Shown here: positions 17,908 through 26,506 of the stretch, piece by piece
How positions within the stretch are numbered: position 1 is the first letter of the stretch
Layout of the letters: each line of letters begins with the position of its first letter
Assembly: GCF_017872975.1 (NCBI RefSeq)
Contig: NZ_JAGGJP010000011.1
Span: 1-64,000, forward strand
DNA from: Rubellimicrobium aerolatum
GTDB taxonomy: Bacteria; Pseudomonadota; Alphaproteobacteria; Rhodobacterales; Rhodobacteraceae
Direction of reading: 5' to 3'
Length of the DNA stretch: 64,000 nucleotides
Made by a program: the position numbers and the translations under genes
The notes under the pieces: generated by a model
Told to the model about the DNA's origin: nothing
Seen by the model: the letters and a program-made list of their open reading frames with translations, nothing else
Database searches by the model: none

Positions 17908-19761
17908 TCAGACGCCCACGCGCTGCTTCTTGCGGATCGCATCCTGCGAAGTCCGCGCGTCCTGCACGGCAGGCCTCTCGGACACTTCCGGTACCCCCAC
18001 GTCCCAGTCGGCGTCGCCGGGGACCCAGGCATAGGCGTCGGTGCGCAACGAGATGACCGTCGTCCGGTCCGTGCCCTTGGCCCAGTCCAGGGCCGCTTCC
18101 AAGTCGCCCATGCTCTCGCAGTGCCGCGCCTCCGCGCCCATGGCGCGGGCGTGGGCCACGAAATCCACCGGGAAGGGCTCCCGGGCCGTGCGGCAGTCCT
18201 TGAGGAGGTTGTTGAACCCCGGCACCCCCTTGAACTGCTGGAGACGGTTGATGACCGCGTAGCCGCCGTTGTCACAGACCAGCACGACCAGCTTATGGCC
18301 GGACAGCACGGTCGAATAGATGTCCGAGTTCATCATCATGTAGGTGCCGTCGCCGATCATCACGATCGGCACGCCGTCGCCCTGCTTGGCCAGCGCGTGG
18401 CCCCAGCCCGCCGCGATCTCGTAGCCCATGCAGGAGAAGCCGAACTCCAAATCGAAGGTGTTCGGCTCCTTGACCCGCCAGCCCTTCATCAGTTCGCCCG
18501 GCAGGCCGCCCGCGGCCGTCACCACCGTATCGCGAGGGCCAGCCCAGCTGTTCACCGCCGCCACGACTTGCGCGTAGGTCGGCCGCTCGGCGTTCGTCGG
18601 CGCCTGATGCGTGTCGAGCAGCGCGTTCCACTCCGCGAAGAGCCCCCGCGCACGCTCCATGTGGGTGGCCGGCGCGGCCCAGTCGCCCAGGGCGGCGTCG
18701 AGTTCCCCCACCGTTTCCAGCGCATCGCCCACCACGGGCAGCGTGGAATGCTTGAGGGCGTCCCAACGCGCGGTGTTGATGCCGATGAAGCGGGCCTCTA
18801 GCTTGAAGGAGGTCCAGGACCCGGTGGTGAAGTCCATGAGCCTGGTGCCAATGGCGAGCACCACGTCCGCCTCGGCGGCGAGCGCGTTGGCCGAGGTGGA
18901 CCCCACGATGCCGATGGGCCCCGCGTGGACGGGATGCTCATGCGTGAGCGTCCCCTTCCCGGCGATGGTCTCCACGACCGGGATGCCGCGCTTCCTCGCG
19001 AACTCCGCCACGGCCTCGCTCGCACCCGAGTAGCGCACGCCACCGCCGGAGATGATGAGAGGCGTCTTCGCGTCGCGCAGGACGTCGGCCGCGCGGGCGA
19101 CGGCCCGGCGGTCGGGCCGAGGTCGCGGGATCTCCCACAGCCGGGGCGCGAAGAACGCGGCGGGGTAGTCGTAGGCCTTCTCCTGCGTGTCCTGGCAAAG
19201 CGCCAGGAACGCCGGCCCGCAGTCCGCCGGATCGAGCATGGTGGCGACCGCCTGCGGCAGGGAGGCGAGGATCTGTTCTGGCAGGGAGATCCGGTCCCAG
19301 TAGCGCGTGACGGCCTTGAAGGCGTCGTTCACTGTGACCGTCGGGTTCCCGTAATGCTCCACCTGCTGCATCACCGGATCGGGCACGCGGCTGGCGAAGC
19401 TGTCGCCGGCCAGAAGCAGCACCGGCAGCCGGTTGGCATGCGCCGTCCCGGCCGCCGTCAGCATGTTGGTCGCCCCCGGTCCGATCGAGGAGGTGGCAAC
19501 CATGAGTTGCCGGCGTCGCTGGGCCTTGGCGAAGCCCACGGCGGCCAGTGCCATGCTCTGCTCGTTCTGTCCCCGCCAGGTGGGCAGGCGGTCCTGCACG
19601 CCCTCCAGCGCCTCGGACAGGCAGGTGACGTTGCCGTGCCCGAAGATCGCGAAGCATCCCGCGAAGAGAGGCACCCGCCGGCCATCCAGCTCCGTCTCCT
19701 GCGCGCACAGCCAGCGCACGAGCGCCTGCGCCATCGTCAGGCGGATCGTGGTCCCTGTCAT
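17908..19761 (-). CDS. iolD: 3D-(3,5/4)-trihydroxycyclohexane-1,2-dione acylhydrolase
   Basis: IolD is a thiamine-diphosphate enzyme that opens the cyclohexanedione ring to 5-deoxy-D-glucuronate. The 617-aa protein has the three ThDP-enzyme domains: an N-terminal PYR domain with FAGCFAIFGHGN and the catalytic-type Glu in WRGQNEQSMA, a central domain, and a C-terminal PP domain with the GDG...N cofactor motif (MIGDGTYMMMNSDIY). The start ATG 19761 has GGGAGGGG upstream. It is first in the operon iolD-iolE-SDR. Its promoter lies in the divergent region 19762-19866, which also holds an RpiR-type operator. The length matches the family. Confidence 0.95.
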   Translation of the reverse strand: MTGTTIRLTMAQALVRWLCAQETELDGRRVPLFAGCFAIFGHGNVTCLSEALEGVQDRLPTWRGQNEQSMALAAVGFAKAQRRRQLMVATSSIGPGATNMLTAAGTAHANRLPVLLLAGDSFASRVPDPVMQQVEHYGNPTVTVNDAFKAVTRYWDRISLPEQILASLPQAVATMLDPADCGPAFLALCQDTQEKAYDYPAAFFAPRLWEIPRPRPDRRAVARAADVLRDAKTPLIISGGGVRYSGASEAVAEFARKRGIPVVETIAGKGTLTHEHPVHAGPIGIVGSTSANALAAEADVVLAIGTRLMDFTTGSWTSFKLEARFIGINTARWDALKHSTLPVVGDALETVGELDAALGDWAAPATHMERARGLFAEWNALLDTHQAPTNAERPTYAQVVAAVNSWAGPRDTVVTAAGGLPGELMKGWRVKEPNTFDLEFGFSCMGYEIAAGWGHALAKQGDGVPIVMIGDGTYMMMNSDIYSTVLSGHKLVVLVCDNGGYAVINRLQQFKGVPGFNNLLKDCRTAREPFPVDFVAHARAMGAEARHCESMGDLEAALDWAKGTDRTTVISLRTDAYAWVPGDADWDVGVPEVSERPAVQDARTSQDAIRKKQRVGV

Positions 19762-19810
19762 CCTAAACCCCTCCCAGGTCGAGTGTCCTGCGGACTTTAT
19801 GGAATGCTCA

Positions 19811-19844
19811 TTGACAGCGCAATACAGTTGCAACAAAGATTGCA
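19811..19844 (+). promoter_or_regulatory. Promoter with RpiR-type operator in the iolD divergent region
   Basis: TTGACA at 19811-19816 is followed, 18 bases from its start, by the exact operator TGCAA-CAAAGA-TTGCA (19829-19844). Spacing and flanks (TCATTGACA) match the promoter at 6044, so the two are probably duplicates. The TTGACA orientation drives rightward transcription into the iolG remnant at 19867 and the aldehyde dehydrogenase operon. The operator is also placed to affect leftward iolD transcription. Confidence 0.68.
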
Positions 19845-19866
19845 CAACAAGACGGGGAGGACATCG

Positions 19867-20139
19867 ATGCGAAGGATCGCCCTGCCGGGCCATGGCCACA
19901 TCTGGAGCATCCACGCCGGTGTCATCGCAGCGCCGGCCCAGCGAAGGCTGTCGCGTGTCTACGATGCGGCCTCCCTTGTGTCCACTGACCCGGCTCGACT
20001 TCGCCTTGCCGCTGCCTTCGTTGGCACCAAGGCGGCCGGGGTCGGCCTTGGTGTGGCTGTCCGCCTCGGGATGCCAACTGACGCCGCGCTGAAACCGGCT
20101 GCCGGAACGCGTGCCCCCCACCTCAATCAGATCGGGTGA
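19867..20139 (+). pseudogene. Inositol dehydrogenase (IolG-like) N-terminal remnant
   Basis: ATG 19867 has a strong GGGGAGG (19854-19860) six bases upstream. The first 40 or so codons match the IolG N-terminus in outline: RIALPGHGHIWSIHAGVIAA against the usual RIALLGxGRIGxIHAGNIAA, then RLSRVYDAAS. Glycines of the dinucleotide motif have been replaced (LPGHGHIW). After about 20020 the family similarity is lost and the frame reaches TGA 20137-20139. The rest of the gene (over 270 codons) is missing, and the aldehyde dehydrogenase gene follows within five bases. This looks like an internally deleted, mutated first gene of the rightward operon. Confidence 0.65.
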
Positions 20140-20143
20140 TCTC

Positions 20144-21583
20144 ATGTATCAGTCCTATGGGCTGTTCCTCGATGGCGCTTGGCGCGCCGCATCGAACGGC
20201 GCCTCGGCGCCGGTCCTGAGTCCGGTGACCGACCAGCCCCTCGGCAAGGTTCCGTTGGCGACCGCGGCCGACACGGCCGAAGCCATCGACGCCGCCGAGC
20301 GGGGGCTTGCGGTCTGGCGGGCCCTGGGCAACTTCGCCCGCGCCGATGCGCTGCACCGCATCGCTGACGAGATGACCCGGCGCAGGGACGAAGCGGCACG
20401 TATGATCTCCTCCGAGACCGGCAAGCCCCTCGCGCAGGCCGAGCGGGAGTGGGGTCTGTCGATCGACCAGTTCCGTTGGTACGCCGAGGAGGCCCGTCGC
20501 ATTTCCGGCCGGATCGTGGAAAGCCGCGTCCTCGGCGGACGCTTCGAGATCACGAGCGAGCCCGTGGGGGTCTGCGCGGCCTTCACGGCCTGGAATTTCC
20601 CGGCGGCGCTGGTGGCCCGCAAGGTGGCCCCCGCGCTGGCGGCGGGCTGCGCCACGATCGTCCGGCCGTCCAGCCAGACGCCAGGCGTCGCGATGCTGAT
20701 GGTGGACTGCTGTCGGGCGGGGAACCTGCCTGCCGGGGTCGTCCAGCTCCTCGTCGGCCCGACCGATGCGACCTACGCGCCCTTGATGGCCGACAAGCGG
20801 GTGCGCAAGGTCTCGCTCACCGGCTCGACCCGCGTGGGCCAGCAGATGATCCGCGACGCCGCCGCGACGGTGAAAAAGGTGTCGATGGAGCTTGGCGGCA
20901 ACGCGCCGTTGATCATCTATGACGACGCAGACCTGGATTTGGCGCTGAACGTCTCGGTCCCGACCAAGTTCGCAAACGCCGGCCAGGTCTGCGTGACGGC
21001 GGACCGCTTCTACGTCCACGAGTCCTTGCACGACGCCTTCGTCGAGGGCTTCGTCGCACGCGCGCAGGCCCTCAAGGTCGGCGACGGGCTCGATCCGACG
21101 ACGCAGATGGGTCCGCTTATCTCGCGGAGGCGGCTCGAGGAGATCGAGGGCATCGTCGCCGACGCCATCAAGGCGGGCGCGACGCTCGCCTCCGGAGGCA
21201 AGCGCGCGTCCGGCTTCAACGCCGGCCATTTCCACGAGCCCACGGTGCTGACCGACGTCACCGACGATATGCGCGTGATGGCCGAGGAGAACTTCGGCCC
21301 CATCGCCGCGATCACGCGCTTCACCAGCGACGACGAGGCCCTGAGCCGCGCCAATTCCACCGACATGGGCCTGTCCGCCTACGCCTTCACCCGCTCGCCG
21401 CAACGGGCACGTCGCACGGTGGCCGAGCTCAAGGCCGGGATGGTCGGCATCAACAGCTTCGCCATGGCGGCGGCCGAGGCCCCCTTCGGCGGGACGGCCT
21501 TCTCGGGCCTGGGCCGCGAGGGCGGTCCCGAGGGGATCGACGCCTATCTCGACACCAAGCTCGCGCAGATGGTGTGGCTATGA
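20144..21583 (+). CDS. NAD(P)-dependent aldehyde dehydrogenase (succinate-semialdehyde dehydrogenase-like)
   Basis: Aldehyde dehydrogenase of 479 aa. Cofactor-binding motif LTGSTRVGQQM, catalytic Glu in MELGGNAPLI and catalytic Cys in NAGQVCVTADRF are all present, as is the AWNFP motif in the first half. Overall pattern is closest to GabD-type succinate-semialdehyde and related dehydrogenases. The start is ATG 20144, five bases after the iolG remnant. It overlaps the aldolase gene by ATGA. Paired with an HpcH/HpaI aldolase it could oxidise the aldehyde released by aldol cleavage. It is not the CoA-acylating methylmalonate-semialdehyde dehydrogenase (IolA) of the standard inositol route. Confidence 0.88.
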   Translation: MYQSYGLFLDGAWRAASNGASAPVLSPVTDQPLGKVPLATAADTAEAIDAAERGLAVWRALGNFARADALHRIADEMTRRRDEAARMISSETGKPLAQAEREWGLSIDQFRWYAEEARRISGRIVESRVLGGRFEITSEPVGVCAAFTAWNFPAALVARKVAPALAAGCATIVRPSSQTPGVAMLMVDCCRAGNLPAGVVQLLVGPTDATYAPLMADKRVRKVSLTGSTRVGQQMIRDAAATVKKVSMELGGNAPLIIYDDADLDLALNVSVPTKFANAGQVCVTADRFYVHESLHDAFVEGFVARAQALKVGDGLDPTTQMGPLISRRRLEEIEGIVADAIKAGATLASGGKRASGFNAGHFHEPTVLTDVTDDMRVMAEENFGPIAAITRFTSDDEALSRANSTDMGLSAYAFTRSPQRARRTVAELKAGMVGINSFAMAAAEAPFGGTAFSGLGREGGPEGIDAYLDTKLAQMVWL

Positions 21584-22395
21584 CCCAGCTCCGCGACCTC
21601 TGGGCCCAAGGCAAGCCAGTCCTCAACGGCTGGCTGTCCATCGGCAACGCCTTCACGGCCGAGATCATGGCTGCCCAAGGCTACGACAGCGTCACCATCG
21701 ACGTGCAGCACGGGGCGCTGGACTACTCCTCGGCCTTACCGATGCTGCAAGCGATGCGCGCCTCCGGGGTGGTCCCCATGGCGCGCGCGCCCTGGCGCGA
21801 GCCCGGCATCATCATGAAGCTCCTCGACGCGGGCGCCCTGGGGATCGTCTGCCCGATGGTGAACACGGCCGAAGAGGCAGCAGAGTTCGTGAGCTTCCTG
21901 CGCTACCCTCCACGCGGGCAGCGCAGCTTCGGGCCCACGCGGGTGGGGGTGGCCCATGGGCTGGCCGCCTATGCGCGCGACGCCAACGACCTCGTCCTCG
22001 GCTTCGCGCAGATCGAGACGTCCGAGTCGATGGCGAACCTCGATGCGATCGCGGCCACCCCCGGCCTCGACGGCCTCTACGTCGGACCGGCCGACCTCGC
22101 CCTCGGCCTGAGCGACGGCCGTCTCTCGCCGGGCTTCGATCGCGAGGAGCCCGAGATGATCGACGCCATCAAGGAGGTCCTGGCCGCCGCTCACCGCCAC
22201 GGCATCAAAGCCTGCCTCCACTGCGGGACGCCCGACTACGCCGCCCGCGCCGTGGGCTGGGGCTTCGACCTCGTGACCGTCTCGGGCGACTCGCGCCTCC
22301 TCGCGGCCGCGGCCAGCGCCTCCGTGGCGAAGTTCCGAGAATTGGCAGCGCAGGGGGAAAAGCCAGTCGCGGTCGCTGCTGAGGGAGGCTACTGA
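21580..22395 (+). CDS. HpcH/HpaI-family aldolase
   Basis: Class II metal-dependent pyruvate aldolase of the HpcH/HpaI/GarL family (271 aa), which cleaves 2-keto-4-hydroxy acids to pyruvate plus an aldehyde. Key motifs are VTIDVQHGALD (catalytic base region), MARAPWREPG (substrate-binding Arg), FAQIETSESMANLD with the metal-ligand Glu, and GLYVGPADLALGLS with the metal-ligand Asp. The start ATG 21580 overlaps the aldehyde dehydrogenase stop. In this operon it could act on a keto-deoxy acid formed from the opened inositol ring; that substrate is an inference. Confidence 0.9.
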   Translation: MTQLRDLWAQGKPVLNGWLSIGNAFTAEIMAAQGYDSVTIDVQHGALDYSSALPMLQAMRASGVVPMARAPWREPGIIMKLLDAGALGIVCPMVNTAEEAAEFVSFLRYPPRGQRSFGPTRVGVAHGLAAYARDANDLVLGFAQIETSESMANLDAIAATPGLDGLYVGPADLALGLSDGRLSPGFDREEPEMIDAIKEVLAAAHRHGIKACLHCGTPDYAARAVGWGFDLVTVSGDSRLLAAAASASVAKFRELAAQGEKPVAVAAEGGY

Positions 22396-23387
22396 TGCCG
22401 CATCTGCTCATCGCCGGAAAGCTGCACCCTGCGGGCCTTGGGGTCCTCAAGGCTACGCCGGGGCTGACCTACGACTATGTCGAGGAGGTCTCCGAGACTT
22501 CTTATGCCCCGCTGATCGACAGGGCCGATGCGCTGGTGCTGCGCACCCAGCCCCTGTCGGCCGCCACCGTGGCGCGAGCCGGGCGCCTGAAGGTCGTCTC
22601 CCGCCACGGCGTGGGCTATGACGCCGTGGACATCAAGTCCCTCGACGCCCGCGGCATCGCGCTGGCCGTCGTCGGCGACGTCAACTCCGTCTCGGTGGCC
22701 GAGCACGCGATGATGATGCTTCTCGCCTGCGCCAAGAGGGCGGTGGCGGCTGACCGCGCCGTGCGCAACCCCGCGCGTTGGGGCTGGCGCAACCAACTCG
22801 AGGCTTCCGAGATCTCCGGCCGCAGGCTTCTGATCCTGGGCTATGGCCGCATCGGGCGGCACCTGGCGCGCATGGCCCGGGGCTTCGGGATGGAGGTGCG
22901 GGCCTTCGATCCGTTCTTGGCGGCGCAAGGCTGGCCGGATGGGGACACGACGGCCCCTGTAAGCTCGCTTTCGGAGGGTTTGGCCTGGGCCGATGCGGTC
23001 TCTGTCCATGCGCCGAAAGGCGAGCGCCCTCTTCTCGATGTGGCAGAACTGTCGCTGCTCCAGCCCGGGGCGATTCTGGTCAACACGGCTCGTGGCGGCG
23101 TGGTGGACGAAGGGGCGCTAGCTGACGCCCTCGCCTCGGGACGTGTAGGCGCGGCCGGCCTCGACGTCTTCGACGATGAGCCGCCAAATCCCGACCACCC
23201 GCTCCTCGCTTTCGAGCAGGTGCTTCTCTCGCCGCACATCGCCGGACTAACGGCCGACGCCGCCGAGCGCATGGCCGTGGCCTCCGTCCGAAACGCCCTC
23301 GACTACCTCGACGGCCGGCTCGACCCGGCCCTTCTCGTCAACAAGGACGCACTCGCATGTCACGTTCTCCCCTCCGCGTCGGCCTGA
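22395..23387 (+). CDS. D-2-hydroxyacid dehydrogenase (phosphoglycerate dehydrogenase-like)
   Basis: NAD-dependent 2-hydroxyacid dehydrogenase of 330 aa. The Rossmann motif ILGYGRIGRHLARM lies near residues 145-160. Catalytic residues of the family are seen: Arg in NTARGGVVDE, Glu in DVFDDEPPNP and His in LLSPHIAGLT. It lacks the C-terminal ACT domain of SerA, so it is more likely a catabolic enzyme reducing a 2-keto acid or oxidising a hydroxyacid than a serine-biosynthesis enzyme. The ATG shares one base with the aldolase stop (TGATG), and its end overlaps the next gene by 31 bases. Confidence 0.88.
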   Translation: MPHLLIAGKLHPAGLGVLKATPGLTYDYVEEVSETSYAPLIDRADALVLRTQPLSAATVARAGRLKVVSRHGVGYDAVDIKSLDARGIALAVVGDVNSVSVAEHAMMMLLACAKRAVAADRAVRNPARWGWRNQLEASEISGRRLLILGYGRIGRHLARMARGFGMEVRAFDPFLAAQGWPDGDTTAPVSSLSEGLAWADAVSVHAPKGERPLLDVAELSLLQPGAILVNTARGGVVDEGALADALASGRVGAAGLDVFDDEPPNPDHPLLAFEQVLLSPHIAGLTADAAERMAVASVRNALDYLDGRLDPALLVNKDALACHVLPSASA

Positions 23388-24475
23388 TCGGCTCGGGCTT
23401 CATGGGCAAGGCGCACGCCTTCGGCTACGGCGCGGCCGCCAAGGTCTTCGACCTGCCCTTTGCCGTGGAGCTGCACACGCTGGCCGACGCCACGCCCGAT
23501 CTGGCCGCCCGCGCTGCGCGCGAGCTGGGCTTCGCGAACTCCACCGCCGACTGGCGCGCGATGGTCGCCTCCCCGGAGATCGATGTGGTGAACATCACCG
23601 TCCCCAACGCGCTCCACAAGGAGATGGCGCTCGCCGCTATCGCGGCTGGCAAGCACGTGTACTGCGAGAAGCCCTTGGCCCCTCGCGCGCGCGACGCCCA
23701 GGAGATGACCGAGGCCGCCGAGGCGGCGGGCGTCAAGACCCAGGTGGGCTTCAACTATCTCTGCAACCCCATGCTGCGGCTGGCCCGCGACATGATCGCG
23801 GGGGGCGAACTGGGCCAGATCGTGAGCTACCGGGGCGTGCACGCCGAGGACTACATGGCCGACGCCACCTCGCCGTGGTCCTTCCGCCACGACCCCCAGG
23901 GCGGCGGCGCCTTCGCCGACATTGGCAGCCATGCCCTCGCCACGGCCGAGTTCCTTCTCGGGCCGATCACGCGGCTGCTGGGCGACACGGTGACGGTCAT
24001 CCCCGATCGCCCCGACGGCACGGGCGGCCGCCGCCCTGTCGAGGTGGATGACTTGGGCCGCGCCTTCGTGCGCTTCGCGGGTGGCGCGTCGGGCAGCATC
24101 GAGGCCTCCTGGGTCGCGATGGGCCGCAAGATGCAGCACGATTTCGAGGTCTACGGCACCCGGGGCGCGCTCCTGTTCACGCAGGAGCGGTTCAACGAGC
24201 TGCACGTCTACTCGGCCGATGACGCGCCGGGCCGCCGCGGCTTCCGCCGCATAGAGGCCGCGCCCGACCACCCGCCCTATGGCCGCTTCTGCGTGGCGCC
24301 GGGCCACCAGATCGGCTTCAACGACCTCAAGGCCATCGAGGTCGCGGGCTTCCTCGACGCGCTGGCGGGGCAGGGGCCCGAGCCTTTCGGCTTCCGCCAG
24401 GGCTGGCGCGTCCAGTCCCTTGTCGAGGCCGTCCATGCCTCCTCGAAGGCGCAGGCCTGGGTGGACGTGGCATGA
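23357..24475 (+). CDS. Gfo/Idh/MocA-family oxidoreductase (levoglucosan dehydrogenase-like subgroup)
   Basis: NAD(P)-dependent dehydrogenase of 372 aa. It begins RVGLIGSGFMGKAHAFGYG and has NALHKEMALAAIAAGKHV, the EKPLA lysine motif, VGFNYLCNPML and GGGAFADIGSHALATAEF. This combination resembles the subgroup that includes levoglucosan dehydrogenase and some scyllo-inositol dehydrogenases. The ATG at 23357 lies inside the end of the preceding gene. It is coupled to the next Gfo/Idh gene by ATGA. The substrate is likely a cyclitol, sugar or glycoside; the sequence does not decide between them. Confidence 0.85.
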   Translation: MSRSPLRVGLIGSGFMGKAHAFGYGAAAKVFDLPFAVELHTLADATPDLAARAARELGFANSTADWRAMVASPEIDVVNITVPNALHKEMALAAIAAGKHVYCEKPLAPRARDAQEMTEAAEAAGVKTQVGFNYLCNPMLRLARDMIAGGELGQIVSYRGVHAEDYMADATSPWSFRHDPQGGGAFADIGSHALATAEFLLGPITRLLGDTVTVIPDRPDGTGGRRPVEVDDLGRAFVRFAGGASGSIEASWVAMGRKMQHDFEVYGTRGALLFTQERFNELHVYSADDAPGRRGFRRIEAAPDHPPYGRFCVAPGHQIGFNDLKAIEVAGFLDALAGQGPEPFGFRQGWRVQSLVEAVHASSKAQAWVDVA

Positions 24476-25452
24476 GCCTCGCGGTCGGGATCATCGGCGC
24501 GGGGGTCATGGGCGCCTTCCATGCCCGTCTTCTGCGCGAAGGGACGGGGCACGCCCGCCTCGCAGCCGTCTGCGACACCGATCCCCAACGGGCGGCGCAA
24601 GCCGCCGAGGGCGCGCGAGTCCATTCCGACCCTCTCGCCCTCATCGCCGACCCGCAGGTGGAGGCGGTGGTCGTGGCCTCCCCCGACGCCACCCATGCCC
24701 CCCTGGCGCTGGCCTGCCTGGCCGCCGGCAAGCCCGTGCTGCTGGAGAAGCCCATCGCCGCCACGGCCGCCGAGGGTTGGCGCGTGTTGGAGGCCGAGGC
24801 CGCGCGAGGCCGCCGCCTCGTGACGGTGGGCTACATGCGCCGCTTCGACGCCGCCTACCTGGAGATGAAGTCCGTGGCGGACACGGGTGACATCGGCACG
24901 CCCGTCCTGCTGCACAACGTCCACCGCAACCCCTCCGCGCCCGACTGGTTCGCCGGCCCCATGCCGATCACCAACTCCTTCGTCCACGAGATCGACGTCA
25001 GCCGCTGGCTCCTGGGCTCCGAGATGGTGGCGGCTCGCGTTCACGCGGGGCCGGGCGGCGAGCCGCTCCTCATCGCCCTGACCACCGACCGGGGCGAGCT
25101 CGTCTCGACCGAGGTCAACATCAACGCTCGCTACGGCTACCACGTCCACGCCGAGCTGGTGTGTCGCGAGGGCACCATCTCCATGGCCCAGCCCGAGTTG
25201 ACAGCTGTCAACTCCGCCCTCCGCCACGCCTCGGCCTACCCGGACAACTGGGTGCCCCGCTTCGCGCAGGCCTACCGCGACCAGATGCAGGCCTGGGTCC
25301 GGTCCGTCAGCAGTGGCATCCCGGTCGGCGCCTCCGCCTGGGACGGCTACTGCGCCACCGCTGTCGCCGAGCAGGTGGCGCAAGGGCTCGACGGCTGCGA
25401 GGTGCAGGTCACGCTGCCTCCGATTCCTGCCCTCTATGAAGCCGCAAGATAG
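24472..25452 (+). CDS. Gfo/Idh/MocA-family oxidoreductase, probable inositol 2-dehydrogenase
   Basis: A 326-aa NAD-dependent dehydrogenase. Rossmann motif VGIIGAGVMGAFHARLL, lysine motif LLEKPIA, VGYMRRFDAAYLEM, NVHRNPSAP and a VHEID motif with the family His/Asp near residue 178. The MRRFD, HRN and VHEID set matches the inositol 2-dehydrogenase branch found in actinobacterial and proteobacterial iol clusters. As both IolG-type copies at 6112 and 19867 are broken, this may be the enzyme that still makes 2-keto-inositol. It is the last gene of the tightly coupled operon 20144-25452. Confidence 0.83.
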   Translation: MSLAVGIIGAGVMGAFHARLLREGTGHARLAAVCDTDPQRAAQAAEGARVHSDPLALIADPQVEAVVVASPDATHAPLALACLAAGKPVLLEKPIAATAAEGWRVLEAEAARGRRLVTVGYMRRFDAAYLEMKSVADTGDIGTPVLLHNVHRNPSAPDWFAGPMPITNSFVHEIDVSRWLLGSEMVAARVHAGPGGEPLLIALTTDRGELVSTEVNINARYGYHVHAELVCREGTISMAQPELTAVNSALRHASAYPDNWVPRFAQAYRDQMQAWVRSVSSGIPVGASAWDGYCATAVAEQVAQGLDGCEVQVTLPPIPALYEAAR

Positions 25453-25561
25453 GAACACGGTCCGCTAAGACCCCACCTCGCCTAGGCAGGGCTCAACCCG
25501 ACACCTGAAACTCTCAAGGCAGCCGTCCCGTCTGCCTCATCTGCTTCCCTAGGAGACTTCC

Positions 25562-26413
25562 ATGCCATCGCTCACCTTCGCCATGAACCGCACTTGTGCC
25601 CCCCACCTGCCGCTTGGCGAGTTCATCGCGCTGGCCCGAGGCGCTGCCGTCTCGGCTGTCGAGATCCGCAACGACGTGGCCGGGCAGGAGTTCATGGATG
25701 GAACCCCGGCCGCCGATTTGCGCCGTCGCCTCGACGATGCGGGGCTCAAGGTCGCGTCCGTCAACGCCCTGCAACGGTTCAACGATTGGACGTCCGAGCG
25801 CGAAGCAGAGGCTCGAGCCCTGATCGCGTATGCTGCCAAGTTGGGGGCGCCGGGACTCGTCATGTGCCCGGTCATCGATGAAGCGCATGGCTGGTTGGAG
25901 GCGGAACTGGAACGCAATCTGCGCGACGCGTTGCGGGGCCTGCGTCCGATATTAGCTGACCAAGGCGTTACGGGCTATGTCGAGCCCCTGGGCATGAGGG
26001 GCTCGACCCTCATGCGGCAGGCCAAGGCCGTCGAGGCAGTGGCCGACATCGACGGCTGGGACAATTTCGCGCTCTGCTACGACACGTTCCAGTACTTCCG
26101 CTGCGGCGACGACCGAACCGTCCCGCAGCATGTCGGGCTGGTCCATGTGTCCGGCATCTCACGAAGCGACCTGACGCCCGGCGAACTGAGTGAGCCGGAC
26201 CGGGAACTGGTTTTTGTCGATGACCGAGTGGGAAACGTGGTCCAGTTGCGTGCATTGGCATCAGCGGGCTTCAAGGGTTATGTTTCCATGGAGCCGTTCA
26301 GCCCCCGTATCCAGCAAGATCCCTCGCTCGGGACGCGCCTGCAGGCCAGCTTTGCCTACCTGAATGCGGCAGTTGGTGCGGAAGGGACGTCCATGCAGCG
26401 GGCCGGTGCTTAG
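25562..26413 (+). CDS. iolI: 2-Keto-myo-inositol isomerase-like TIM-barrel protein
   Basis: Sugar phosphate isomerase/epimerase-family TIM barrel of 283 aa. It starts TFAMNRTCAPHLPLGEFI with VEIRNDVAGQEF and NALQRFNDW, as IolI proteins do. IolI interconverts 2-keto-myo-inositol and 1-keto-D-chiro-inositol. Metal-ligand regions are visible at TGYVEPLG, CYDTFQY, GLVHVSGI and YVSMEPF. The start ATG 25562 follows CCTAGGAGAC. A 109-base gap separates it from the upstream operon, so it may have its own promoter or be a late gene of that operon. Its presence extends the island's range to inositol isomers. Confidence 0.83.
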   Translation: MPSLTFAMNRTCAPHLPLGEFIALARGAAVSAVEIRNDVAGQEFMDGTPAADLRRRLDDAGLKVASVNALQRFNDWTSEREAEARALIAYAAKLGAPGLVMCPVIDEAHGWLEAELERNLRDALRGLRPILADQGVTGYVEPLGMRGSTLMRQAKAVEAVADIDGWDNFALCYDTFQYFRCGDDRTVPQHVGLVHVSGISRSDLTPGELSEPDRELVFVDDRVGNVVQLRALASAGFKGYVSMEPFSPRIQQDPSLGTRLQASFAYLNAAVGAEGTSMQRAGA

Positions 26414-26506
26414 GGGCGCCAAGCGAATGGTACGAGACAGACCGCCGAGGCTCTTGCTGCTCAGCTCAACAGAGTCGTTGACCCTACGGTGTGCCAGAAG
26501 TAATTT

